This document shows, one piece after another, positions 45,974-55,601 of a stretch of DNA of 64,000 nt (within the stretch, counting starts at the first letter, position 1; the number at the start of each line of letters is the position of its first letter). This stretch comes from Megamerina dolium (taxonomy: Eukaryota; Arthropoda; Insecta; Diptera; Megamerinidae). Under the pieces are notes generated by a model that ran no database searches, was not told the origin of the DNA, and saw only the letters and a list, made by a program, of their open reading frames with translations. A program made the translations under genes and the position numbers. The stretch covers positions 46,177,696-46,241,695 of the forward strand of contig OY978525.1 of NCBI GenBank assembly GCA_963854835.1, read 5' to 3'.

Positions 45974-46337
45974 CAAAAAAAAAATAAGAAATATGTGGCA
46001 CTTAAAGCCCCAAAGGGCTCATTTGCCGAGCTTCTCTTCCATTACTGTTGTGCGTCTTAAATTTGGACAGTATTAGAAGGGACCTACTTATTTTAGCCGG
46101 TTCCGAACGGCAGAAGACTTGTGACACCACTTTTTCTGAGCTTTGTCACAGAATTCTTTTAGAAGCTTTTTCATGGCAAGTTGTTATTGTCGGAAGAATT
46201 GCCAATTGCTTGCCGACAGGTGGGTACCGTTCAAAAGAAAAATCTTTTCGATATTAAATTTATTATGCATGAGCCGGGGATTGAACCACGACCTACAAAT
46301 CAGAAGGCCAACACACTAACCACTGAGCCACGGCACC
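45974..46337 (-). mobile_element. tRNA-derived SINE, full length
   Basis: Reverse complement of the 18.8-kb SINE: the poly(A)-side end at 45974-45990 and the tRNA-like head ending at 46337 (GTGGTTAGTGTGTTGGCC). A and B boxes are recognisable. No clear target duplication was found. Confidence 0.85.
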
Positions 46338-46349
46338 GACTACAATATG

Positions 46350-46520
46350 AAAAATTCTCTTCACTTACAGTGGAAGAGAAAATTTCCTTTGTAAAAAAAT
46401 GTTATATTTGCGTCAACTGCTTGGCTATTTCACATACCCTTGCAGAGTGCCAAAGCCATTTCTCTTGCCGTTTTTTGGGAAACGGCATCATTCCCTGATG
46501 CACCGGAAGAGGCGCAACAT
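46350..46520 (+). pseudogene. BEL/Pao gag zinc-knuckle fragment
   Basis: The frame reads LTVEEKISFVKKCYICVNCL, then SHTLAECQSHFSC and, after a frameshift, GKRHHSLMH. This is the C.NCL...H....C...F.C....HH..LH arrangement of BEL gag nucleocapsids. Downstream sequence has no continuous BEL frame. Isolated remnant. Confidence 0.65.
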
Positions 46521-46764
46521 GAACATGATATGCAATTCTCATAACTCTGAAACGTTTTCCCCGAAAAGTAAATTGCGACCTTACAAGACTCGTGTATCAA
46601 ATGTCCATCAGAGATATTAAAAACTCGTTCTATACCTCAAGAAACGATATTACCAGAAAGTATGATTTCCAATCACCACTTTCCGAAGAAACATCGTACG
46701 CCGAACGATAGAAACTCTAGAAGCTTGCCAATCAATACGATTTTGCCCAATACAGGGCGAGATT

Positions 46765-46895
46765 GTTGTTGTGGAAATTTTAATGCAATAATGTTACCTG
46801 GTCATACTGACGATAACATTAAGTAGTATCGTCTTGTCAAATTATTCGAAACTGACCATTATACGCATCCCTCTCACATTTGTTCAGTTCATCTT
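46765..46895 (+). repeat. Direct repeat, copy 1
   Basis: Shares GTGGAAATTTTAATGC, CTGACGATAAC and TACGCATCCCTCTC with 47560-47700 at similar spacing. Could be LTR edges of a small LTR-derived element or a short dispersed repeat. Confidence 0.55.
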
Positions 46896-47559
46896 CAGTT
46901 CCGATGATTCCGCCAATCGGACATCTCTTTTTTCTGCGTTCATACTCTGTGACAGGAATATTCAATTTCTGTGGACTTTACGTGATTGTACGTCCAGAGT
47001 CAATACAGTTCCGAGTATCATTTCATTACTGCTGTACTCCCGTGAATAGTATTACGACAGCTTATGGATTTGGTCGTTGACCTATTTGAAAACCCATTCT
47101 TCAGTGAAGCCACGCTTACAAAATCTGGGCTCATATCGTCTAATATCTACTCGTGCCTCAACTGGAAGCCTCTCTATTAGGTGAGTTCACATTCAGATTT
47201 TCACATACTAGTCAGAATTTCATTACTTACAACCAGCAGAGAATACTTACTTACATTTGGTAAGGGTGCCAAAGCAAGAACCTTGGAAAGTTCGTCTAGA
47301 ATCTACACCATTCCGTGATTCATTGAATGCGGCTAAATCGAATATAAAGCACAATCGCCATAATTTCTCAATCTTCTCACTAACAGAGAAGCTTCAATCT
47401 TGCAAATCGAGAAAGCAACTCCCTTCAGAGAAGTCAATATCACCATCTACCCCGCCTACAGCTGTATCCTCCACTCATCAGTCTCGTTTCGTCAACGAGA
47501 GAAATCGTACATGAATGTCAATGAGCTCAATCCCGCCTAATATTGGCCCCACAAATTTG

Positions 47560-47700
47560 TTACCGTGGAAATTTTAATGCGCCAATGTGGCTCGGATATG
47601 CTGACCGTAACCACGCCCACATTATGTAGCAATGTTTTTTCAGATTCTTTGAATCTGATCGTCATACGCATCCCTCTCTCATTTTGTTCAGTTTATCCTA
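47560..47700 (+). repeat. Direct repeat, copy 2
   Basis: Partner of 46765-46895. The ~660 bp between them holds a 85-codon frame (47257-47514) that I do not recognise. Confidence 0.55.
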
Positions 47701-47924
47701 ACTGAACGTTTCAATTGATTGAATTCTATGAAGCCTCAATAAGATGGATTAATGGATAATGGATTTGCAGTGTGTTTGAAATATTGCTGATTTTCAAAAT
47801 TTCTTGTAGGCTTAACAATTCTTTAAGTTGAGCTTCATAATATATCTGGGTGTTGTTCTCGATTGAGAATGGTGCTTGATTTGTTATATATACAAGTTTC
47901 CATGTGTATGAATAATCCCAGGTG

Positions 47925-48150
47925 TTATATTCCATACGTCTTTATTTTGTGAACATTTAATTCTACTCTCATAAACCCTGGCCCTATTTATACTCTGTGG
48001 AACACTCCATAATCTTCCTTTATTGTATTTGATTTTCTTCTCGTTCTTTCTGGTTGACTTTTTCTAGTTGCCGCCTATTCCTTTTTGCTGACATTGGTCT
48101 CGATTTACCATTATTCGTGCTATTCACAATAACCATCGGTACTCGTTACA
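47925..48150 (-). repeat. Solo gypsy LTR with internal deletion
   Basis: In reverse complement it follows the 53.6-kb LTR family: AACATTTAATTCTACTCTCA near the end, the TATA-region complement CCTATTTATACTCTGTGG, GCCGCCTATTCCTTTTTGCTG, and the LTR start as TCGGTACTCGTTACA. About half of the 437 bp is missing. Confidence 0.8.
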
Positions 48151-48384
48151 ATATTTTCTAAAGAACTTGCGCGAGCATGAGTGCAATTTTGTAAGACCTG
48201 TTCACTCCACACGATACTCAAATGCATGCTTTGGAATAATTTCTGTGAATTCTATTTTGTGAAATTTTAGAAAAATATTACTTTCTGTGCTATATGTATG
48301 TTAACCATTGTTGGCAAATAAGGATATTATTTTGTGAAAACAAGTTGTTATTCGCCGTGTAAAATTGCCATGACAGTACTTATC

Positions 48385-49500
48385 TCGAGCAAATGTACCT
48401 AAAATCATAGTAGTTTCTGCTTTTGCTACACGATTGTGTAGCCCGCTTTAATGTATATATATGTAGCTGAATGAACGAAAGAAATGTTTCGTTTGTTCTC
48501 ACATTCTGAATTTGTTATCATCGCGGCTACAGAACCACGGCCTCAAATATTTGTGTTATGTAGTGGGTTTCTATTCTATATCTCATACAAATTCAAAGGA
48601 CGCTGATAGCCTCACGTATCCTTTTCTACTATACATACGTGAAACCATCCGATTAGCTGCCCATATACATATACGAGCTATAAGCAAGAAACGAAACCAA
48701 AAGCATCAACAAGAACGCATGCGTATATGTTTGTGTATGCCAATGCGTGGATAATCAACAAAAGACTAACAATTTGATGATATGTGTGTCTTCCTGTTGA
48801 TTTTGGAAACTGCTGAACAAGCACTAAAAGAGAAAATCATCAAAATTTGCAAGAATTCAATCGTACGATTGCTGTGTTGTCAATCTCGCGTATTTATCAA
48901 TAAAAATATACAATTTTCGTAGTAAAATATGTAGAAAACAAAAAATGAGAGCAACTAAAACCGAACAATGATAGAGTTGATTATTTGCAGTAGGGAAGTA
49001 TGGGATGATCTCATATTGAAATTCCCTTGAGTTTCTATAGCTTAAACATATTGAAAAGATTGAATATTGTAAACAAATTAAATTTTGATATTATACAAAT
49101 TTAATAATTCTGAAAAAAAGTAAATAAAAATTTGATATTTATTAATTTTTGAAAAAATAACTCAAGTAAAGCATTTGCTGAGTTTCGGATATTCTTGTAT
49201 AAATATAATTTGTAATTATCTAATGTAATGTCAATATTAATTGAATCTTCATCGTCGGATTCATACATAGGTACATATGAAAGTATTTTTATATGGGACA
49301 ATGCCGACTCAAATCGATTGTGAAAGCTGCGGTTGGTTTACGTATGAAAATGCTCAACCTCAACTGTTTCCAGTGTATTCAAACCCATTTTTGGTTTTGA
49401 GTGAAAAGGGGTCATTGTTTCTTCGCCAGATTTGCTGTTAAAATGCTGTCTATTAACAGCGGGATATCTCTATACATCTAAAGCCTCTAATACTTCTAAA
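48385..49500 (-). repeat. Repeat family R1, copy 4 (longest, reverse orientation)
   Basis: Spans all blocks found separately in copies 1 and 3: GTACCTAAAATCATAGTAG (48386), AACAATTTGATG (48767), TAGTAAAATATGTAGAAAAC (48918), ATCTTCATCGTCGGATTCAT (49245) and GCGGGATATCTC (49459). It is therefore the best guide to family length (about 1.1 kb or more). No recognised protein. Confidence 0.7.
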
Positions 49501-49789
49501 TTCACTGATAATTTTTTGATTTTTATGTGATGATTATGTATCGTAGATGGTTTTTAAATTGTTGGAGGGAGGAAAGTAAATGAGCACTCGCGCCGGTATT
49601 GCATAAACATCTTAAATAAATTATTTTGTAGTAAATTATTTTTATTATTGTATTTGTTATTCATATATTTCATTTATTATTTAGTTTTAGTTGCTTTATT
49701 GTACTCTAAGTCATTTATATTATAATTATTCATTTTGTTGTTGTTTTGTTTAACATCAAAACATCATTTGTGGAAAAGTATGCAAAAAA

Positions 49790-50480
49790 CAAAATTTTGA
49801 CCAAATACGATTTTATTATTCAACTTAGTTGCCTTCGAGTGCGATACCACTTTTATAGTACGATTTCTCTTTCTCATCAAAGTAGGCCTCAGTTTCAGCG
49901 ATTACTGCATCATCGGACTTAAATTTCTCGGCAGAAAGCATTATCTTCAGATCTGAAAGCAGAAAAAAGTCGCTGGAGATAAATCTGGAGAATACGGTGG
50001 GTGGGAAAGAAATTCGAAACCTAATTCATTCAATTTTGCCATCGTTTTCATCGATTTGTGACACAGTTTCTTGGTGAAACAACACTTTTTTCTTTTGAAA
50101 TTGGTCGTTTCGTGTAAAATGGTAAAAACGCTACCATCTGATATCTTTACAATGTCAGCTAGCTCGTGCACCTTCAATTTCCGATCATAACCAATTTGGG
50201 GATTTGTTTGATGTTTTCTGGAATATCAGCCTCAATTGGGCGTCCACTGCGTTCTGCATCGTTTGTGCTGGTACGACCACGTTTAAATTCAGCAATCCAC
50301 TTTTCTACCTTTACTTTTATCCATTTTTTTTTTCAATAACAAAAGTTGCTTCACACAAAATGCTATAACTCATGAACCAATTGTCAGATTGTTGTCAATT
50401 TTGCATACGTTTCTTTTGATGTCGTGGTTAAAACTCAATGAAAATCATATGAAAAAAATTCTAGTAACGCCATTTATGTG
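49790..50480 (-). pseudogene. Internally deleted mariner-like transposase
   Basis: On the minus strand: the N-terminal linker (EKWIAEFKRGRTSTNDAERS and GRPIEADI), then KVHELADIVKISDGSV, then after an abrupt join KSMKTMAKLNELGFE, HPPYSPDLSPA (third catalytic Asp), and a frame-broken C-terminus. The block normally carrying the first catalytic Asp and the (H)QDNA motif is missing. It differs from the 8.6-kb mariner and from the DDE_3-type fragments, so a third lineage is present. TIRs were not identified. Confidence 0.8.
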
Positions 50481-50803
50481 TAATCCTACACACTTATTGA
50501 ATCGCCTGTGTTACAATAATTGATTTGTTTTGTGAAACGAAAGGTTAAAAAAAGGAAAGGTATAAACGGAAAGGTTTTTTGACTTTATAGATGTTTTTTG
50601 TGCTGCAATTCATTTTGGCAATTAGTAGTCATATTGAATAACACAATAAAACGGTAATGATTTTTCTATATGGTTACTCCCTCTTTTTGCCTCCTTGTAG
50701 GATCCATTACTATATACATACACTCTATCGTTCATCTAAGTTATTATTTTCAATCTTATGTTTTTGTTTGTTTTAATTTTCTTATGTTCTATTAAAATAA
50801 ATA

Positions 50804-51608
50804 AAGGGTTATCCATTTTGCGGTTTCAAAAGTAAATGTAAATAAAACACATATAAAATATTTTTTATCATGATATTTCTTTTTTATTATAAAGTTTGAA
50901 CGTTGACATTATGTGTGAAATACTACATCATTTAAATGACCACCACGCGAATTGTTGCGAGCATCGATTCTTTTGAGTAATTTTCGACCACTTTTTGACA
51001 CATATTGGGCGGTATCTCAGCCATAACGTGACGAATGTTGGTTTTTAGGTGCTCAAGAGTTAAAGGTTTATCTGCATAAACACGGTCTTTCGCGTAGCCC
51101 CACAAAAAAAAGTCAAGCGGTGTCAAATCGCATGATCTTGGTGGCCACTTGATATCGCCACGACGAGAAATTACGCGGCCAGAAAATTTCTCTTGCAATA
51201 AAGCCATATTCGCTCGAGTTGTATGGTATATGGCACCGTCTTGTTGAAACAACATATTCTCGACGTTGTGAATGGTCGGCTTCAGTTGTTGTGTGAGCTG
51301 GATTTTATATGGATGTAGGTGTAGGATGTCTCTTCATATTTCTTCACAATTTTGCCAATTGCTTGCGTAGTTGGACGATTATGTAAACCATAATCTCCTC
51401 TTAAAGCACGATATGTGGCTGTGGCAGAATCACCATTTTTGTAGTAGGTTTTTACAATTTTAATGCGTTGTGCGATAGTTAAGCGATCCATTTTCGCAAA
51501 TGACTGACGACTTTGAATTGGAAAAGAAAGAAACTGTTTTAACAACTCAGTTTGACAGATGTCGAATTCTAGCCCTATACTTTTGAAACCGCGAATTGGA
51601 TAACCCTT
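50804..51608 (-). mobile_element. 805-bp internally deleted DNA transposon with TIRs
   Basis: Ends are ~26-bp inverted repeats starting AAGGGTTATCCATTTTGCGG on the left, with the reverse complement (GCGAATTGGATAACCCTT) on the right. TA flanks both sides (50802-50803 and 51609-51610). A relative with a full transposase would be about 1.2-1.3 kb. The two coding parts are listed separately. It is a recent-looking deletion derivative. Confidence 0.88.
50932..51545 (-). pseudogene. Deletion-fused transposase (HTH and DDE halves)
   Basis: N-terminal half (51545-51282): MDRLTIAQRIKIVKTYYKNG, a helix-turn-helix region found at the start of many insect transposases of this type. C-terminal half (51255-50932): FQQDGAIYHT, SRRGDIKWPPRSCDLTPLDF, FLWGYAKDRVYADKP, the DDE_3-like part with catalytic Asp in QQDGA. 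The two are joined by a short frame-broken stretch at 51256-51300, so the first catalytic Asp and surrounding strands are deleted. It cannot be active. Confidence 0.85.
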
Positions 51609-51839
51609 TATATGTTACAAGTTAGATTTACTTTTAAGCTTTAATATTATTTTTTATAAAATATTTGTTAGCGTATTATTTGCGAATATGAGCGAGTAAT
51701 TTTGTTTGTTGTCGGGGAAGGAAAGATGGATGGGTTAGCTGTGTGACGAAAGTGCCAAACCGCTTTTGTTTGTGGGGACTACCATCATGAAGCTCGAAAA
51801 AGTAGTCCAGGAAGGGCGGGTAACGCACGTAAAGGGTTT

Positions 51840-52375
51840 TCCACTAGGGACATAACAATTTCGTATCTTTATATGAACGCACCCTTAAACTTTTTAATCA
51901 ACTGTCAATGTCAAAACGTTAGTTAAAGTCAACATTTTCATCATGGTAAAGTTCACGAACCAGCAACTTTTGGAAATTATTAAAAATATACTACCGAAAT
52001 TCGTTTTATTTGTGGCCAGGATTGGATGAACTTGACATCAGCGATATGTGGTTTCAACAAGACGGTGCCACTAGCCACACAGCACACGTCACAATCGATT
52101 TATTGCAATGCAAATTCGGTGAACGTGTTATCTCGAGAAATGGTCCGGTCGAATGGCCGCCTCGTTCATGCGATCTAACACCATTGGATTTCTTTTTATG
52201 GGGCTTTATGAAGTCACTGGTCTATGTCAACAAGCCAGCAACTTTAGACGAGCTCACAGACAACATCCAACGCGAAATTGAAAATTTGTACTTAAAACCC
52301 CACATTTTTTGTGTGATGCTCTTGCATTTGGTTGAGTTACCTACTCATTTGAAAATATTATATTTCTTTATTTGA
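51840..52375 (+). pseudogene. Another internally deleted DDE_3-like transposase remnant
   Basis: A 5' part MVKFTNQQLLEIIK (51943) joins almost directly to LWPGLDELDISDMWFQQDGA (52000-52060), followed by PRSCDLTPLDFFLW and KPATLDELTDNI. The C-terminus is lost. The first third of the catalytic domain is missing. A 23-bp unit ATTTGAAAATATTATATTTC (plus TTT) is tandemly duplicated at 52347-52392 just after the frame. Confidence 0.8.
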
Positions 52376-52406
52376 AAATATTATATTTCTTTATGCGAAA
52401 GTTGCT

Positions 52407-52795
52407 GGGTGCCGTGGCTCAGTGGTTAGTGCGTTGACCTTCTGATCTGTAGGTCGTGGGTTCAATCTCCGGCTGAAGCATAACAAAATTTAATATCGAA
52501 AAGATTTTTCTTTCGAACGGTACCCACCTGCTGGGAAGCATTAGCAATTTTTCCGGCAGTAACAATTTGCCAAAAATGCTTCTTAAAGGAGCTCTGTGAC
52601 AAAAACTAAGTTAAAGTGATGTCACAAGGGTGCTGCCATTCGGAACCGGCTACTATAAGTAGGTCCCTTCTAATGCTGTCCAAACTTAACACGCACAACA
52701 GTATTGGAAGAGTAGCGCGGTTGTATCACAATGGGCCTTTCTGGCCTAAGTGTGTCCTCTCAGATAGAGGGCAGTCACATAACCTAACCTTTTCT
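52407..52795 (+). mobile_element. tRNA-derived SINE with a different 3' tail
   Basis: The head (GGGTGCCGTGGCTCAGTGG, B box GGTTCAATCTCC) and body are shared with the other SINEs through about 52711. From there the tail changes to GCGCGGTTGTATCACAATGG, GCCTTTCTGGCCTAAGTGTG and CAGTCACATAACCTAACC instead of the usual end with GTGCCACATA. This is a subfamily or a chimeric SINE. Confidence 0.8.
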
Positions 52796-52799
52796 TTTT

Positions 52800-53610
52800 G
52801 AGTATTTAAGCGCTAAATGCAGTGAATATTAGAGTGCTGTGGGAATGTATACGTTTGCATATTCAAAACACTCGATTGATATTAGAATAGAACCTCTCAT
52901 TCAATTTCTCTAAGCAAATACGAATTATATATAAATCCTATAGTTCCAAGGAGGAACAAAGGGCCACAATACGAATTAGAATGAATAAAATACAAATAGA
53001 GTGGAATGGAGTGTATTTTTCGTTTTCATAGAATGAGTAGAATCTCAATATTTGTAAATGAAACCAAAGCATTTGAGAGTACTCTAAACATTCGTTTTGC
53101 TTTTCTATGAAACATTACAATACATATAAGCAAAAAATACAATAGATAAGAGAACATGACGCGGCCAGACGCGATAATATAAATTATCTGTCAATAAAAG
53201 CAACAATAATTATAACGTACAACACACTCGTTGTACTCTCAAACTCTCGTCGTACTCTCAAACATTCGTTTATTTGAAGAGAAAAAACGAATGTATGGAA
53301 TATTTCTTGTTCAAGAAATGAGTGGAGTGTTCTATTTGCCTAATATTTTACTCTCACTTATTCTCATTCTATTTAGATAAACTTTTCAAATATTGTACAT
53401 GTTTTGAGAGTAAAGAGAATCATTCGAAAATCAAATACACTCACGCAGCTTTTTAGTGAATATACTTGCTTGACACCATCTTTTAAATGTTTTTATCATG
53501 ATAAAAATTTGCCAAAATTAAAAATTGCCACTGTTAAAGCTTATATATGGCATTCAAAAAGACGGTTGGTAGCCAATAATTTTTGTCTGTGAAGATGATG
53601 GTAAGGTATA
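52800..53610. other. AT-rich non-coding stretch
   Basis: No gene seen. Repeated short words such as GAATG, AGAATGA and ACTCTCAAAC occur (52900-53400) without a clear period. The stretch ends at the gypsy insertion. Confidence 0.5.
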
Positions 53611-53615
53611 CATAT

Positions 53616-54052
53616 TGTAACGAGTATCGATAGTTGATTACTCATCACTATTGTGACTGACTCTATTGGCAGCATCGAAACGAATGTCAACAAAAAGAAA
53701 TAAGCGATAACCAGAACAAGCCAACGAGAAAGGAAGAGAAGAATCTCGATAAAGGAAGATTCTGGGGTGTTGCCAACAGAGTATAAATAGAGCCAGTGTT
53801 GAGAATTGAAATCAATCGAATTCCGAACGTGAATGCGCAAACATCTATACAGAGGCAAAAGTTGCTAGTACATTAAAGTGTTATTGTAAATAGTTGATTA
53901 TAAACAGAGTTGATTGTAAATAGAGTTTATTAAATAAATTGTTGCTGTATATAGTTGTATAAAATAAGTGTTGCAGTTATCATTAACAGAATCCAGTGAT
54001 CGAACAAGGTAATTCAAATAGAATTAAACGTTCACAGAATAAAAACGTAACA
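53616..54052 (+). repeat. 5' LTR of young gypsy element
   Basis: Starts TGTAACGAGTATCGATAG and ends AAAAACGTAACA. TATA box TATAAATA at 53782-53789. AATAAA at 54038-54043 near the end. Confidence 0.96.
53782..53789 (+). promoter_or_regulatory. LTR TATA box
   Basis: TATAAATA in both LTRs (also 59352-59359), and conserved in the decayed copy. Likely RNA polymerase II promoter of the element. Confidence 0.7.
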
Positions 54053-54054
54053 AT

Positions 54055-54074
54055 TGGTGTCAGAAGTGGGATTC
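54055..54074 (+). promoter_or_regulatory. Primer-binding site, tRNA-Leu
   Basis: TGGTGTCAGAAGTGGGATTC, two bases after the LTR, is complementary to the 3' end (CCA included) of an insect tRNA-Leu as I recall it. mdg3/micropia-type gypsy elements use tRNA-Leu primers. Confidence 0.8.
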
Positions 54075-54081
54075 TGTAAAG

Positions 54082-55563
54082 ATGGTGAAAATTGACCAAC
54101 TAAAAGTGGACCAGCTTAAAAAGCTGTTGGTAGAGATGAATCTATCGTCATCAGGTGCAAAGGCGGAACTGCTGGTGAGGCTGAGGAAAGCCATGGAGGC
54201 TAAGGGAATTAATGTAGAAGAACATGAGTTCTTTGAGGAAGACGATATACATGCAGTTGTGCACGCCGAGGAAGAGAGCAAGGTAGATTCGAGTGGTCAA
54301 CTCATGGAATTTATGAAATCCATGATGCAACAGCAGCAGCAGCAACTGCAAGGAATTAATGCGAAGTTACAAGAACATTCGGCTGAATTACGTACGGAAA
54401 TTCAAGGAAATGCGTCTCGCATTGACTCCAAGCTTCAAGAACATTCGGCTGAATTGCGTATGAAAATTCAAGAAGGTTCGTCCCGCCAAGAAAACGCTAT
54501 GGGAGAATTCCAGAAAACAATTGACTACAAGTTTCAAGAACATTCGGCTCGCCAAGAACACGTCATCGAAAATCTACAAAAAGGAATTGAACTTAGATTT
54601 CAGGAAATTTCCGGAGCTATTAATGACAAAGTCACAGAGCTGAAAGAACACGTGGATGAGTTGGATGATAAGCTGAAGGAACATGTCGACGACTGGGAAG
54701 ATAAGATCGAGAAATTACAGCACGAACTCAATCAACTAAAAATAAATGGACCAGCCACATCAGTGATTAGAGATTCAAGTACAATCAAACTAAAGTCACC
54801 AACATTTGACTGAAGCACGCCATTCAATATCTTCAAGCTTCAATTCGAGACAACAGCGTCGAAGAATCAATGGGATGATAGCGACAAGACTGCTGCTTTA
54901 ATAGTCGCATTAAAAGGTAATGCTTCCGAGGTGTTACAGATGATTTCAGAGAAAGATCGTGGTAGCTATCAGTCACTGATGGACACACTCCAGCGAAAAT
55001 ATGGAAATGAATACAAGAGTCAATTACATCGAGTGGAATTGAGATCGCGAGTGCAACGGAGTAATGAGAGCCTTCAGGAATTCGCTTCCGATATTGAGCG
55101 CTTATGTCATCTAGCGTTCTCCGGTAATTCGGAAGAGTTCGTCGAAAAAATAAAAATAGAGGCATTCATAGATGGCATACGTGATGGAGAGACAAAGCGT
55201 GCCCTAGTCATGTCACCCAGGAATACTTATGCCGAAACAGTCAGTAGTGCCTTGACGTTTGAAGCCGCCAGTTTCATGTGTCGACCAATGCCACGGGTAC
55301 GCCAATTAGAAACAGAAACAACAGATCTGGTTGAAGTAGTGCGTCAGGCAGTAAAATCAGTAGTTCAGCCTGAAGGAAGAACAACAGGTCGACGCGAAAA
55401 CAAGTTTACTGGTAAGTGCTTCATTTGTGACAAACCAGGACACATGGCGCGTGACTGCCATCTACGACGAAAGCGATCAAGATCGAATTCTCCAGGAAGA
55501 CAAAAGAAGGAGAATAAGGTGGATAGCGATCGCTCCACTAACACAAATCCATCGTTAAACTAA
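54082..55563 (+). pseudogene. gypsy Gag with N-terminal SAP-like domain; one nonsense codon
   Basis: 493 codons in one frame except a TGA at 54811-54813 (codon 244), where the older copy has a Gly codon. Order: SAP-like motif at about residues 5-40 (LKVDQLKKLLVEMNLSSSGA, then KAELLVRLRKAM), a small DNA-binding fold unusual in Gag; a coiled-coil region (about 85-235) with repeated LQEHSAELR units; the capsid domain (about 250-400); and a CCHC zinc knuckle CFICDKPGHMARDC (446-459) followed by a basic tail. It would build particles and package RNA. The stop removes capsid and nucleocapsid unless read through. The gag stop at 55561 follows a GTTAAAC heptamer. Confidence 0.92.
55555..55560 (+). 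promoter_or_regulatory. Putative -1 frameshift site (G TTA AAC) before gag stop
   Basis: The gag frame reads TCG TTA AAC TAA. With the preceding G, the heptamer is G_TTA_AAC (55554-55560), a known functional slippery type. Shifting back one base enters the pol frame, which is open from 55542. The site is conserved in the decayed copy at about 14714-14720. Confidence 0.7.
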
Positions 55564-55601
55564 ATCGAGTCAGTTCAGCGGGGCGTGAACTGACTCCAAC
55601 A

